Source: Ryuthela nishihirai (lineage: Eukaryota > Arthropoda > Arachnida > Araneae > Heptathelidae). From it: a DNA stretch of 64,000 bases. Position 1 is the stretch's first letter. Every line of letters begins with the position of its first letter. The DNA lies in the NCBI GenBank assembly GCA_038380435.1, contig JAWZYU010000661.1, positions 25,861 to 89,860 of the forward strand. Direction: 5' to 3'. Under the pieces are notes generated by a model. It searched no databases, had not been told where the DNA came from, and saw only the letters and a program-made list of their open reading frames with translations. A program made the translations under genes and the position numbers. Below are positions 53,910 through 63,265 of this stretch, in pieces.

Positions 53910-54205
53910 TCAAGAAGTGGTTCCTAACCTTTTTGAGCTCAGCGATCTCCTATATTCTTTTAATATTTCACGGAATTCAAAATTTTTTTTCTGTGCTAAA
54001 ACTAGGTGAAATAATATTTACCGTGAAAACAACTTTAGGAGTATTTTGATACTATAGCCAGGAACTTTTAAGTCTTTTTGCCGACACAAAACATGAATAA
54101 CCCATTTCGTCCCTCCCCCTATATTACGCCAATAATTATTCAATATTCTGTTTAATATTTTTTTACCGAAAATCTGAAGACCCCCCCCCCCAAATCCTAA
54201 ACATC
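53910..54205. repeat. Dispersed repeat D, copy 2
   Basis: Starts near AAGTGGTTCCTAACCTTTTT and shares blocks with 49695-49888. It contains a C-run at about 54181. Its start resembles hAT ends, but no TSD was found. Confidence 0.5.
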
Positions 54206-54224
54206 TCAAAGGTCCCAAGGAAGG

Positions 54225-54610
54225 TGGGGTGGGGGTGGCTCAGTCGGTAGCGCGCCAGGCTCGTAATCTGTAGTTCCCAGGTTCGAGTCCCAGCTGGGTC
54301 AGTGTTGAGATTTATCTCCGCAAAATTCCCCGACCTGCCCACGGTCAGTAGGGGACACCGATGGGCTTTAAAAGGCTGCCATCCGTCGGATGGGACGTTA
54401 AGCCGTGGTCCCGTGTGCAGGAGAGAGCCATACCATGTTCACGTTAAAGAACACGCTGGATGGCCTTGACGGGAGGCTACCATCTGTCTCCCAACAGCTG
54501 TTCCAGTGGGTCCCCTCCCCCAACCTTCTCTGAGCCTTCGGGGTCCATGTGACCTGGCCATTTAGCCCATGGTGTGCAAAAAAGTGCCGCTCAGAGGTAA
54601 AATAACCATA
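54225..54610 (+). mobile_element. SINE-A, full length
   Basis: Perfect TSD CCCAAGGAAGG at 54214-54224 and 54611-54621. Confidence 0.95.
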
Positions 54611-54731
54611 CCCAAGGAAGGGATGGATCTTTCATTGGGAATCATTGAGCCAAAGATAAAAAAATTAATCTTTAAATAATTTTCTTTCATCATAGGGCCT
54701 CCTAACTTGCAGAACTTTCCGTCCAAGAGTC

Positions 54732-55097
54732 TCCCGGTAGCGCGCCTGGCTCGTAATCTGCAATTCCCAGGTTCTAGTCCCACCTGGGTCAGCATTAGGA
54801 TTTAACTCCACAAAATCCCCGCTCTACCTCGGTTAACAGGGGACACCAATGGGCTTGAAAACGCGGCCATCTGTCGGATGGTAAATAAGGCTATGGCCCT
54901 GTGCGGGAGAACCATCCTTGTTCACGTTAAAGAACACGCTGGATGGTTTTGACTGGAGGCTACCATCTGTCTCCTAACAGTTGTCAAGTTGGTCCCCTCT
55001 CCCGACCTTCTCTGAGCTCTCTGGGTCCTTGTGACTTGGTCATTTAGTCCATTGTGGGCGCAAAAAGTACTGCTCAGAGGTAAAACAACCCAACCCA
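54732..55097 (+). mobile_element. SINE-A, old
   Basis: CCCGGTAGCGCGCCTGGCTC to AAAACAACCCAACCC; first bases of the head missing. Diverged. Confidence 0.83.
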
Positions 55098-55315
55098 AAC
55101 TTGGTGACCTTGCCATTTGCCCCTACTGTGTACAAATAAAAGTACTGCTCAAAGGTAAAACAACCCAACCCAAACTTGGTGACCTTGCCATTTGCCCCCA
55201 CTGTGTACAAATAAAAGTATTGCTCTAAGGTAAAACAACCCAACCCAAATTTGGTGACTTTGTCATTGTGTGCAAAATGGTACCTCTCAGAGATAAAACG
55301 ATCCAACCCAACCCC
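55087..55315 (+). repeat. Tandem SINE-A 3' ends, three units of about 75 bp
   Basis: Each unit runs ACTTGGTGACCTTGCCATTT, ACAAATAAAAGTACTGCTC, AAAACAACCCAACCCAA. Two are nearly identical, the third is shorter. They directly extend the tail of the copy at 54732. Confidence 0.85.
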
Positions 55316-55700
55316 TGCCATATTTATTTAAAGCTAAAATGCTTCTGGTTTCTGTTGTTTGACTCTAAAATCATCATTATGTTTAGATTTTAGATAAGTC
55401 ATTGCGCTAATTTCCGTTGAGGTCTCACCTCCTTAACAAGTTTTTTCCACTTCCTATGGCAATTTCCACCGATGGCCCAGTGTCAGACCTCCGTGACGAG
55501 TGTCTGCCTGAGGGAAGGTTTATTTTTGTTAATTGCTCTCAACAGAAACCGTTTAGATGCTGAAGAAGATGTTGAAGACTCTTTACGTCAACGGCTAAGC
55601 CTCGATATAATGCTATGATAAGATGATTAGTAATGACGATTAATCACGTTGAGTTGAATTTCTTTCAGAAGCGCCTATTTGTTTTTCAATTGTGATTCTG
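55316..55700. other. Spacer
   Basis: No gene or repeat recognised. Confidence 0.4.
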
Positions 55701-55803
55701 TGGGTTTGGTTGTTTACGTAGGAACGGCACATTTTTGAGAACAGCGGGCTAAATGGTCAGGTCACAAGCACCCCGAGGACTCAGAGAAGTGGGGGCAAGG
55801 GGA
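55701..55803 (-). mobile_element. SINE-A 3' relic
   Basis: TGGGTTTGGTTGTTTACGTA, GGCTAAATGGTCAGGTCACA, GACTCAGAGAAGT: tail and 3' body only, old. Confidence 0.75.
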
Positions 55804-55812
55804 CGATCTAGT

Positions 55813-55980
55813 CAAAAAATACTGAAGCATAATTTGTCGGACCAATTTTCATCATTTTAGTTTTCTTTCTGTTTATCATCAAACTTCCTCTATTACCAGT
55901 CTCCTCAACAGCCCTAATGATAGAGTTCATCTCGTCAACATCATTTGCCAAAAAAAGACCATATCGTCAACATAATTTAG
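55813..55980 (-). pseudogene. RTE reverse transcriptase fragment
   Basis: The minus strand matches 1878-2035 of the first LINE: a YVDDMV-type box, then the Asp-Val-Asp-Glu region, MINRKKTK and MMKIG. This copy keeps two Asp in the catalytic box, unlike the first LINE, but it is only a fragment. Confidence 0.75.
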
Positions 55981-56043
55981 TTAAATATTTTCTAATCTTT
56001 AAATTAGTTGATTCAGGAGATTTTTGTTGTGACCGCATTAAGG

Positions 56044-56424
56044 TTGTTGTTATCCTACTACTGAGCGGCACTTTTTGCGTACAATGGGCTAAACGGCCAG
56101 GTCCCAAGGACCCCGAAGGCTCAGAGAAGGTTGTGGGGAGAGGACCTACTGGAACAGCTGTTGGGAGACAGATGGTAACCTCCCGTCAAGGCCATCCAGC
56201 ATGTTCTTTAACGTGCACAGGGTATGGCTCTCCCACACATGGGGATTAACGTCTCATCCGACAGACGGCGCCCTTTTCCAACCCATCGGTGACCCCAACT
56301 GCCGAGGGTAGGACGGAAGTATTGCGGAGATAAATTTCAACGCTGGACCAGGCAGGATTTGAAATTGGAAACTGCAGATTATGAGCCTGGCGCGCTACTG
56401 ATTGAGCCATCACTACCTCCGCCC
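56044..56424 (-). mobile_element. SINE-A, intermediate age
   Basis: Full length. TSD CATTAAGG at 56036-56043 and 56425-56432. Confidence 0.88.
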
Positions 56425-56558
56425 CATTAAGGGAAGGGGACTAGAGAGCTTCACTAGAGAGCTGTAAGGAGACAGATGGAAGCTTTCTTTCACGATTATC
56501 CAGCGTATTCTTTAACGTGCACAAGGTATGGCTCTCTGCACACGAGGTCACAGCTTAA

Positions 56559-56920
56559 CCCAGGCTCGTAATCTGTAGTTCCCAGGTTCGAGTCCCAGCT
56601 GGGTCAGCGTTGAGATTTATCTCCGCAAAATTCCCCGCCTTGCCCACGGTCAGTAGGGGACACCGATGGGCTTGGAAAAGCCGCCGTCCGTCGGATGGGA
56701 CGTTAAGCCGTGGCTCCGTGTGCGGGAGAGCCATACCCTGTGTACGTTAAAGAACACGCTGGATGGCCTTGACGGAAGGCTACCATCTGCCTCCCAACAG
56801 CTGTTCCAGTGGGTCCCCTCCCCCAACCTTCTCTGAGCCTTCGGGGTCCATGTGACCTGGCCATTTAGCCCATGGTGTGCAAAAAAGTGCAGCTCAGAGG
56901 TAAAACAACCCAAACAACAA
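56559..56920 (+). mobile_element. SINE-A, nested, slightly 5'-truncated
   Basis: Starts at CCCAGGCTCGTAATCTG, losing about 25 bp including the A box. Perfect TSD CACAGCTTAA at 56549-56558 and 56921-56930. Confidence 0.92.
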
Positions 56921-56971
56921 CACAGCTTAATGTCCCATCCGACTGACGGCGGCCTTTCCAAGCCCATCGGT

Positions 56972-57360
56972 TGGTTTGGGTTGTTTTACCTCTGAGCGGC
57001 ACTTTTTTGCACGCCATGGGCTAAATGGCCAGGTCACATGGACCCCGAAGGCTCAGAGAAGGTTGGGGGAGGGGACTCACTGGAACAGCTGTTGGGAGAC
57101 AGATGGTAGCCTCCCGTCAAGGCAATCCAGCGTGTTCTTTAACGTGCACAGGGTATGGCTCTCCCGCACACGGAGCCACGGCTTAACGTCCCATCCGACG
57201 GACGGCGGCCTTTCCAAGCCCATCGGTGTCCCCTAATGACCGTGAGCAGGGCGGGGAATTTTGCGGAGATAAATCTCAACGCTGACCCAGCTGGGACTCG
57301 AACCTGAAAACTACAGATTACGAGCCTGGCGCGCTACCGAATGAGCCCCCCCCCCCCCCC
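56972..57360 (-). mobile_element. SINE-A, nested, with C-run at the head end
   Basis: TSD CCAAGCCCATCGGT at 56958-56971 against CCAAGCCCAGCGGT at 57361-57374. The head end has become a run of about 17 C. Confidence 0.92.
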
Positions 57361-57497
57361 CCAAGCCCAGCGGTGTCCCCTTTCTGATCGATGATAAAGT
57401 AACATCTCTCAATCTCAACGCTAGCGCAGATGGGATTCAAAACTGGAACTGCAGATTACGAGACAGATGCGCTGGCGACTGAACGAACACATCCCGA

Positions 57498-57784
57498 CCG
57501 AATTAATGAAAAGTAAATTAAATGCTAAGCATATATAAACAGTTCTTAAAGGAAACTCATAATAAAAACAAATTTTTTTGCGAATATAAAAGTTTTTACT
57601 TTCTGTTTCTAACACTTAATTAATCCTTATCATACACAGTGTACAGGCACACGAAATTTGGTTAGAGTCTTTTATAATAAAATAACGAATGCTGTAAGCT
57701 GGATTATATATTGATACGCTTCTTTAAAACATTCTTTTTGTCGAGAATTTATATGAGAAATAAGATTATCATTCACAGTTGATT
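57498..57784. other. AT-rich spacer
   Basis: No gene or repeat recognised. Confidence 0.4.
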
Positions 57785-58170
57785 GGGTCGGGGGTGGCTC
57801 AGTCGGTAGAGCGCCAGGCTCGTAATCTGTAGTTCCCAGGTTCGAGTCCCAGCTGGGACAGCGTTGAGATTTATCTCCGCAAAATTCCCCGCCCTGCCCA
57901 CGGTCAGTAGGGGACACCGATGGGCTTGGAAAGGCCGCCGTCCGTCGGATGGGACGTTAAGCCGTGGTCCCGTGTGCGGGAGAGCCATACCCTGTGCATG
58001 TTAAAGAACATGCTGGATGGCCTTCACGGGAGGCTACCATCTGTCTCCCAACAGCTGTTCCAGTGGGTCCTCTCCCCCAACCTTCTCTGAGCCTTCGGGG
58101 TCCATGTGACCTGGCCATTTAGCCCATGGTATGCAAAAAAGTGTCGCTCAGAGGTAAAACAACCCAACCC
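57785..58170 (+). mobile_element. SINE-A, full length
   Basis: Complete; no clear TSD. Confidence 0.9.
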
Positions 58171-58540
58171 AAATGATCAGTTTTTTTTTTTTCAATTATT
58201 GAAATTGTCTGATGTCCTTATGAGACACGCACTTGAGGACTGCTGCTGAAGATCATTTAAGGCCCCAATTTCCCCTTGCAATAAATTCCTTATAATATGA
58301 CTGAAAAGCAAATTAAATAAGCAAGAAACGAAGGACAACTTTATCGAAGTTAGTAGTAATACGAAACCAATTGCTAAAAATTATCTCTCATGTAGAAAGT
58401 TATCATTACGTTAACTAACTTCAAGTATCAAAAGCTTTTTATAAACCTACAAAGCAAATAACCACAAGTTTTTGAATTTGTAAACATTTTTCAAGAATCT
58501 GCCTAAGAGAAAACATTTCATCTACTCATCCGGTATCACT
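58171..58540. other. AT-rich spacer
   Basis: No gene or repeat recognised. Confidence 0.4.
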
Positions 58541-58553
58541 TCGGAAACTAAAC

Positions 58554-58937
58554 GGGGCGGTGGTGGCTCAGTGTGTAGCGCGCCAGGCTCGTAATCTGTA
58601 GTTCCCAGGTTCGAGTCCCAGCTGGGTCAGCGTTGAGATTTATCTCCGCAAAATTCCCCGCCCTGCCCACGGTCAGTAGGGGACACCGATGGGCTTGAAA
58701 AGGCCGCCGTCCGTCGGATGGGACGTTAAGCCGTGGCCCCTTGTGCGGGAGAGCCATACCCTGTGCACGTTAAAGAACACGCTGGATGGCCTTGACGGGA
58801 GGCTACCATCTGTCTCCCAACAGCTCTTCCAGTGGGTCCCCTCCCCCAACCTTCTCTGAGCCTTCGGAGTCCATGTGACCTGGCCATTTAGCCCATGGTG
58901 TACAAAAAAGTGCCGCTCAGAGGTAAAACAACCCAAC
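58554..58937 (+). mobile_element. SINE-A, full length
   Basis: Perfect TSD TCGGAAACTAAAC at 58541-58553 and 58938-58950. Confidence 0.95.
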
Positions 58938-58950
58938 TCGGAAACTAAAC

Positions 58951-60290
58951 TGTTCATCACGCAGTTGTCCGTCAACCAGTTATTAAATTCTATTAAGCAC
59001 AAGAACTTTTCTTCAAACATAGGCTGATCCTTCATCGCAAGAACTTTAAGAATAGGGATAGAAAAATGCTGTACTCAAATCCTTACGAACGACATCTTAT
59101 CATAAAAGATATTCAAAATTTGAGTCAACCATGTGAAAACAGAAGCGTTCTCACTTTAAGAACATCAAATTGTAATTTCATCTACCCATAGAGATTTATG
59201 CAGTTTTAATCTATAATGAGCCAAAGTAACTTCCATTCAAAGGAGGTCTAAGGAAAAGAAGGCTGGCTTTGAAGAAGCGTAAATAGGAATTCCGTTCTGT
59301 GGAATTTTACCAAAGCTGAACGTTGCAAATTGATGTGCAGGCACAAAAACAACTGTAAGGGGCGATGTGTGCATGCGCAGTGTAATCATTTTAGCCCACT
59401 GCAGCTATGGTTTGTCTTACTATTGGTATATATATTGCGATTTAACCAGTATTTCCAAATGTTTAATAGCCATGGATGTTTGGCACAGTGGTAGCTGACT
59501 CTAAAATTATTCAATGAGTGTTTTATCCCGTTCAGGAATATATTTTACGATACCTGGAAAAGCCGTTGTAGGTTTATTTTGAGTAATTTTGACGAATTTT
59601 TAAAATTAATACATTAAATCATCATGCGAATATATATAAGTAAATGTATGTTGCAGGTTTGTGTTCCCTGGAGCATATCAATGTACATTGGCTTCTGCAC
59701 TTTGCTCTAACAGTGTAATTCCTTTTTTTATGGTTGATGTGGAAAGTGCTTGCTGCCATTTGTTGAACGTTTATACAAGTACAAAACTCGATATGATATT
59801 TATTGAAAATATCAGTAATTGGATAAAATATAATTATATAGATCATGTTATCGTGCATTGACACATAAATCTCAATTTATTATAATATACTAAATGCTGT
59901 AGGTTGTTCAAAATATTAAAATTTTGTTCTTTAGCATAGCTACTACCAGTTTTACAAAATTGGATTTTATTAAAGAAAATGATTTCATTACTTTTTGATA
60001 TTTTCTCTCCAAACGAAAAGAAAAATTATGAGTGTACCTCATGAAGAAAATGAACATTTTTTCAGAGTCAAAGTGTATGTAAAATTAGTCACGTGGTGTA
60101 AACAATTGAAAACTTTGCTTGGCGGTGGAAAATTAATGCTGGGAACTCGCTCCTCTCCCTGGCTAGGTGACTTCACTGCAATGCACGAATTTGCCATGTT
60201 TAGAGGGCGCTGCAATCGAAAAGTTTACGTCTATGGAAGCTAGCTCTCTTCTCCCTTAGATACTCCTTGCTTCCACTGTTAGGATCGAAT
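58951..60290. other. Longest gene-free stretch without clear repeats
   Basis: Open frames at 59661-59861 (including LLNVYTSTKLDMIFIENISN) and 59995-60243 carry no motif I can name. The first could be a LINE endonuclease remnant, since its spacing vaguely recalls the S-x-LDxIF block. Neither is supported as a gene. Confidence 0.3.
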
Positions 60291-60295
60291 AGGAG

Positions 60296-60682
60296 TTGGG
60301 TTGGGTTGTTTTACCTCTGAGCGGCACTTTTTTGCACACCATGGGCTAAATGGCCAGGTCACATGGACCCCGAAGGCTCAGAGAAAGTTGGGGGAGGCGA
60401 CCCACTGGAACAACTGTTGGGAGACATATGGTAGCCTCCCGTCAAGGCCATCCAGCGTGTTCTTTAACGTGCACAGGGTATGGCTCTCCCGCACACGGGG
60501 CCACGGCTTAATGTCCCATCCGACGGACGGCGGCCTTTCCAAGCCCATCGGTGTCCCCTACTGACCGTGGGCAGGGCGGGGAAATTTGCGGAGATAAATC
60601 TCAACGCTGACGCAGCTGGGACTCGAACCTGGGAACTACAGATTACGAGCCTGGCGCGCTACCGACTGAGCCACCCCGCCCC
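60296..60682 (-). mobile_element. SINE-A, full length
   Basis: Complete; TSD unclear. Confidence 0.9.
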
Positions 60683-60720
60683 AAAAAATAGTATTGAGGT
60701 GAGTATTCCATTGTGTAACG

Positions 60721-60913
60721 CAGTGGTTCTCAATCTTTTATGCTTCACGTATCCCGTGGAAGTGTGTATGTAACTGGCGTACCCCTTGTATAGATAGATA
60801 AAACTATAGTATAACAATGGTTATTTTTATTTTGTTACTAGATCTAGCGACTTTTGAGCTCTCACGGCGTATCCCAAAAAAGTTTACCGCGTACCCCATG
60901 TTGAGAACCCCTA
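60721..60913 (-). mobile_element. hAT-type MITE (N1)
   Basis: CAGTGGTTCTCAATC to GTTGAGAACCCCTA, 193 bp. Flanks GTGTAACG (60713-60720) and GAGTAACG (60914-60921) are an 8-bp TSD with one mismatch. Confidence 0.88.
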
Positions 60914-61067
60914 GAGTAACGGATATCTTTTGAAATTCCCGCCACATAGCATCCGATTAGTGAACGAGAAAGAAGACAAAGAATATTCTTATTTCTTCAG
61001 GTGATCAAGAAGGTAGAACTTTTCACTTCCCGCAACTATAAAGGTATGTTCTACAGTACTTTCCTAA

Positions 61068-61744
61068 TCCCAGGTTCGAGTCCCAGCTGGGTCAGCGTTG
61101 AGATTTATCTCCGCAAAATTCCCCGCCCTGCCCACGGTCAGTAGGGGACACTGATGGGCTTGGAAAGGCCGCCGTCCGTCGGATGGGACGTTAAGCCGTG
61201 GCCCCGGGTGCGGGAGATACCCTATGCAAGTTAACGAACATGCTGGGTGGCCTTCACGGGAGGCTACCATTTGTCTCCCAACAGCTGTTCCAGTGGGTCT
61301 CCTCCCCCAGCCTTCTCTGAGCCTTCGGGGTCCATGTGACCTGGCTATTTAGCCCATGGTGTGCCAAAAAGTGCCGCTCAGAGGTAAAACAACCCAACAA
61401 CTCAACTCCATTTTCCCAGGTTCGAGTCCCAGCTAGGTCAGCGTTGAGATTTATCTCCGCAAAATTCCCCGCCCTGCCCACGGTCAGTAAAGGACACCGA
61501 TGGGCTTGGAAAGGCCGCCGTACGTCGGATGGGACGTTAAGCCGTGGTCCCGTGTGCGGAAGATACCCTATGCAAGTTAACGAACACTGTGGATGGCCTT
61601 GACGAGAGGCTACCATCTGTCTCCCAACAGCTGTTCCAGTGGGTCCCCTCCCCCAACCTTCTCTGAGCCTTCGGGGTCCCTGTGACTTGGCCATTTAGCC
61701 CATGGTTGCAAAAAAGTGCCGCTCAGAGGTAAAACAACCCAACC
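61068..61744 (+). mobile_element. SINE-A head-to-tail dimer, single TSD
   Basis: Units 61068-61414 and 61415-61744 both begin at the B box (CCCAGGTTCGAGTCC) and share the private variant GAGATACCCTATGCAAGTTA/ACGAACA. One TSD CAGTACTTTCCTAA at 61054-61067 and 61745-61758 encloses both. Confidence 0.92.
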
Positions 61745-61817
61745 CAGTACTTTCCTAAACCGAAATTCTTTGTGAAAATTTAATTTTCCACAGAACTTTT
61801 AATTTCTTCGGATAAAA

Positions 61818-62860
61818 ATGAGATCTAAGGCAGTCAAGTCTTCCAAAGCCAATTCTGGTATGTTAAAAAAGAACTCTGCCAAAACTATTGTAAAAGATAA
61901 AGACGATAATGAAAGCTCCACAAGTAGTGCTAAAATTGGTCAGATTTTCAGTTCTGAGTCTGGTTCTTCTCATAATAGCAACCAAGATGCCAATGAAGTG
62001 GAAGCCATATCTCACTGTGGAACACTATTTACCACTTTCAGATGGGGCGGGGGTGGCTCAGTCGGTAGCGCGCCAGGCTCGTAATCTGTAATTCCCAGGT
62101 TCGAGTCCCAGCTGGGTTAGCGTTGAAATTTATCTCCGCAAAATTCCCCGCCCTGCCCACGGTCAATAGGGGGACACCGATGGGCTTGGAAAGGCCGCCG
62201 TCCGTCGGATGGGACGTTAAGCCGTGGCCCCGTATGCGGGAGAGCCATGCCCTGTGCACGTTAAAGAACACGCTGGATGGCCTTGACGGGAGGCTACCAT
62301 CTGTCTCCCAACAGCTGTTCCAGTGGGTCCCCTCCCCCAACCTTCTCTGAGCCTTCGGGGTTCATGTGACCTGGCCATTTTAGCCCATGGCGTGCAAAAA
62401 AGTGCTGCTCAGAGGTAAAACAACCCAACCACTTTCAGAAGTGAACACATCTATCAATAAATTTGTGTCAGTAAATAGCAAAAACCAAAATAAACAGTAT
62501 ACTAAAGAAATAAGTGATAATAACTTAGTTGCTATTATTTCATACGAGCATAAAAAACTTAGTACTTTAAATGTTTTGAAACTAACTAGTACCCTTGACT
62601 CCTACTTGCGTACTTGTGTCAAGGGAAGGTTTAGTCGTAATGGAAACTTATTTCTATATTTAAATTCTAAAATTCAAATCGAAAAACTCAACAAACTGAA
62701 ATCGCTACATTTGATTGAAAATAAAATGTAGATTTCCTCCAAATTGCTTTAAGGCTCTTGGCCTAATCAGAGGAATTGAAGGCAGATATCTCGGAGGATG
62801 ATATCTTAAATGAACTTTCAGGTGCCGGAGAATAGTAAAATTTTCACAAAAGGGAATTTA
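61818..62860 (+). pseudogene. LINE ORF1-like relic, split by SINE-A
   Basis: 61818-62042 is open from ATG (MRSKAVKSSKANSG, then a Ser-rich charged region). After the SINE, 62428-62731 reads SEVNTSINKF, TLDSYLRTCVKGRFS and IQIEKLNKLKSLHLI. A further frame near 62783-62825 reads ADISEDDILNELSG. That order (basic Ser-rich start, small RNA-binding-like fold, then a D-S-E-D-D-I-L-N-E-L helix) resembles ORF1 proteins of jockey-type LINEs. The two halves are not in the same frame, so a frameshift predates or accompanied the insertion. A host gene fragment is less likely but not excluded. Confidence 0.5.
62043..62427 (+). mobile_element. SINE-A, full length, in ORF1-like relic
   Basis: Perfect TSD ACCACTTTCAGA at 62031-62042 and 62428-62439. 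Confidence 0.95.
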
Positions 62861-62871
62861 ACTAAAAGAGT

Positions 62872-62958
62872 TAGGGGTTCTCAACGTGGGGTACGCGGTA
62901 AAATGTTTTGGGGTACGCTGTGAGAGCTCAAAAGTCGCTAGATCTAGTAACAAGTCCA
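62872..62958 (+). mobile_element. hAT-type MITE (N1), truncated
   Basis: TAGGGGTTCTCAACGTGGGG to GCTAGATCTAGTAACAAG; the rest is missing, then AT-rich spacer. Confidence 0.8.
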
Positions 62959-63092
62959 TTTCACTGATTACCCAGTAAAATGTTTATAATTTTATAAGAT
63001 TTGTTAAATTGTTTATGTCATTTTTTGTGTTTATCGATATATGCAATTTATGAATGCAAAATTTAATGTGTATATATAAATAAAATAAATAA

Positions 63093-63248
63093 AAAATAAA
63101 TACCCCCTCAAGCAGCTGCTTGCCACAGAGGTCTGACAGGAGCCTGTCAGTTTATATGCCATAGTAGAAGGTCTGAGAGGATGGCAGGCCCTCAGCGGAA
63201 AAACGACACAAACAGCCATGCCTTACCCGGGGCTCGAACCCAGGTCCC
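63093..63248 (-). mobile_element. SINE-B, 5'-truncated
   Basis: ATACCCCCTCAAGCAGCTGC to CTCGAACCCAGGTCCCTTA. It stops just past the B box, and a TA repeat follows. Confidence 0.82.
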
Positions 63249-63265
63249 TTATATATATATATTAT

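Larger units (their letters stand above)
56433..57497 (-). mobile_element. Old SINE-A containing two younger copies
   Basis: 56433-56558, 56931-56971 and 57375-57497 form one diverged minus-strand SINE-A lacking its tail. It abuts the TSD of the previous copy. Confidence 0.8.

Noticed and set aside
59661..59861. LINE endonuclease fragment
   Set aside because: Only a vague resemblance around STKLDMIFIENI; too little to claim.
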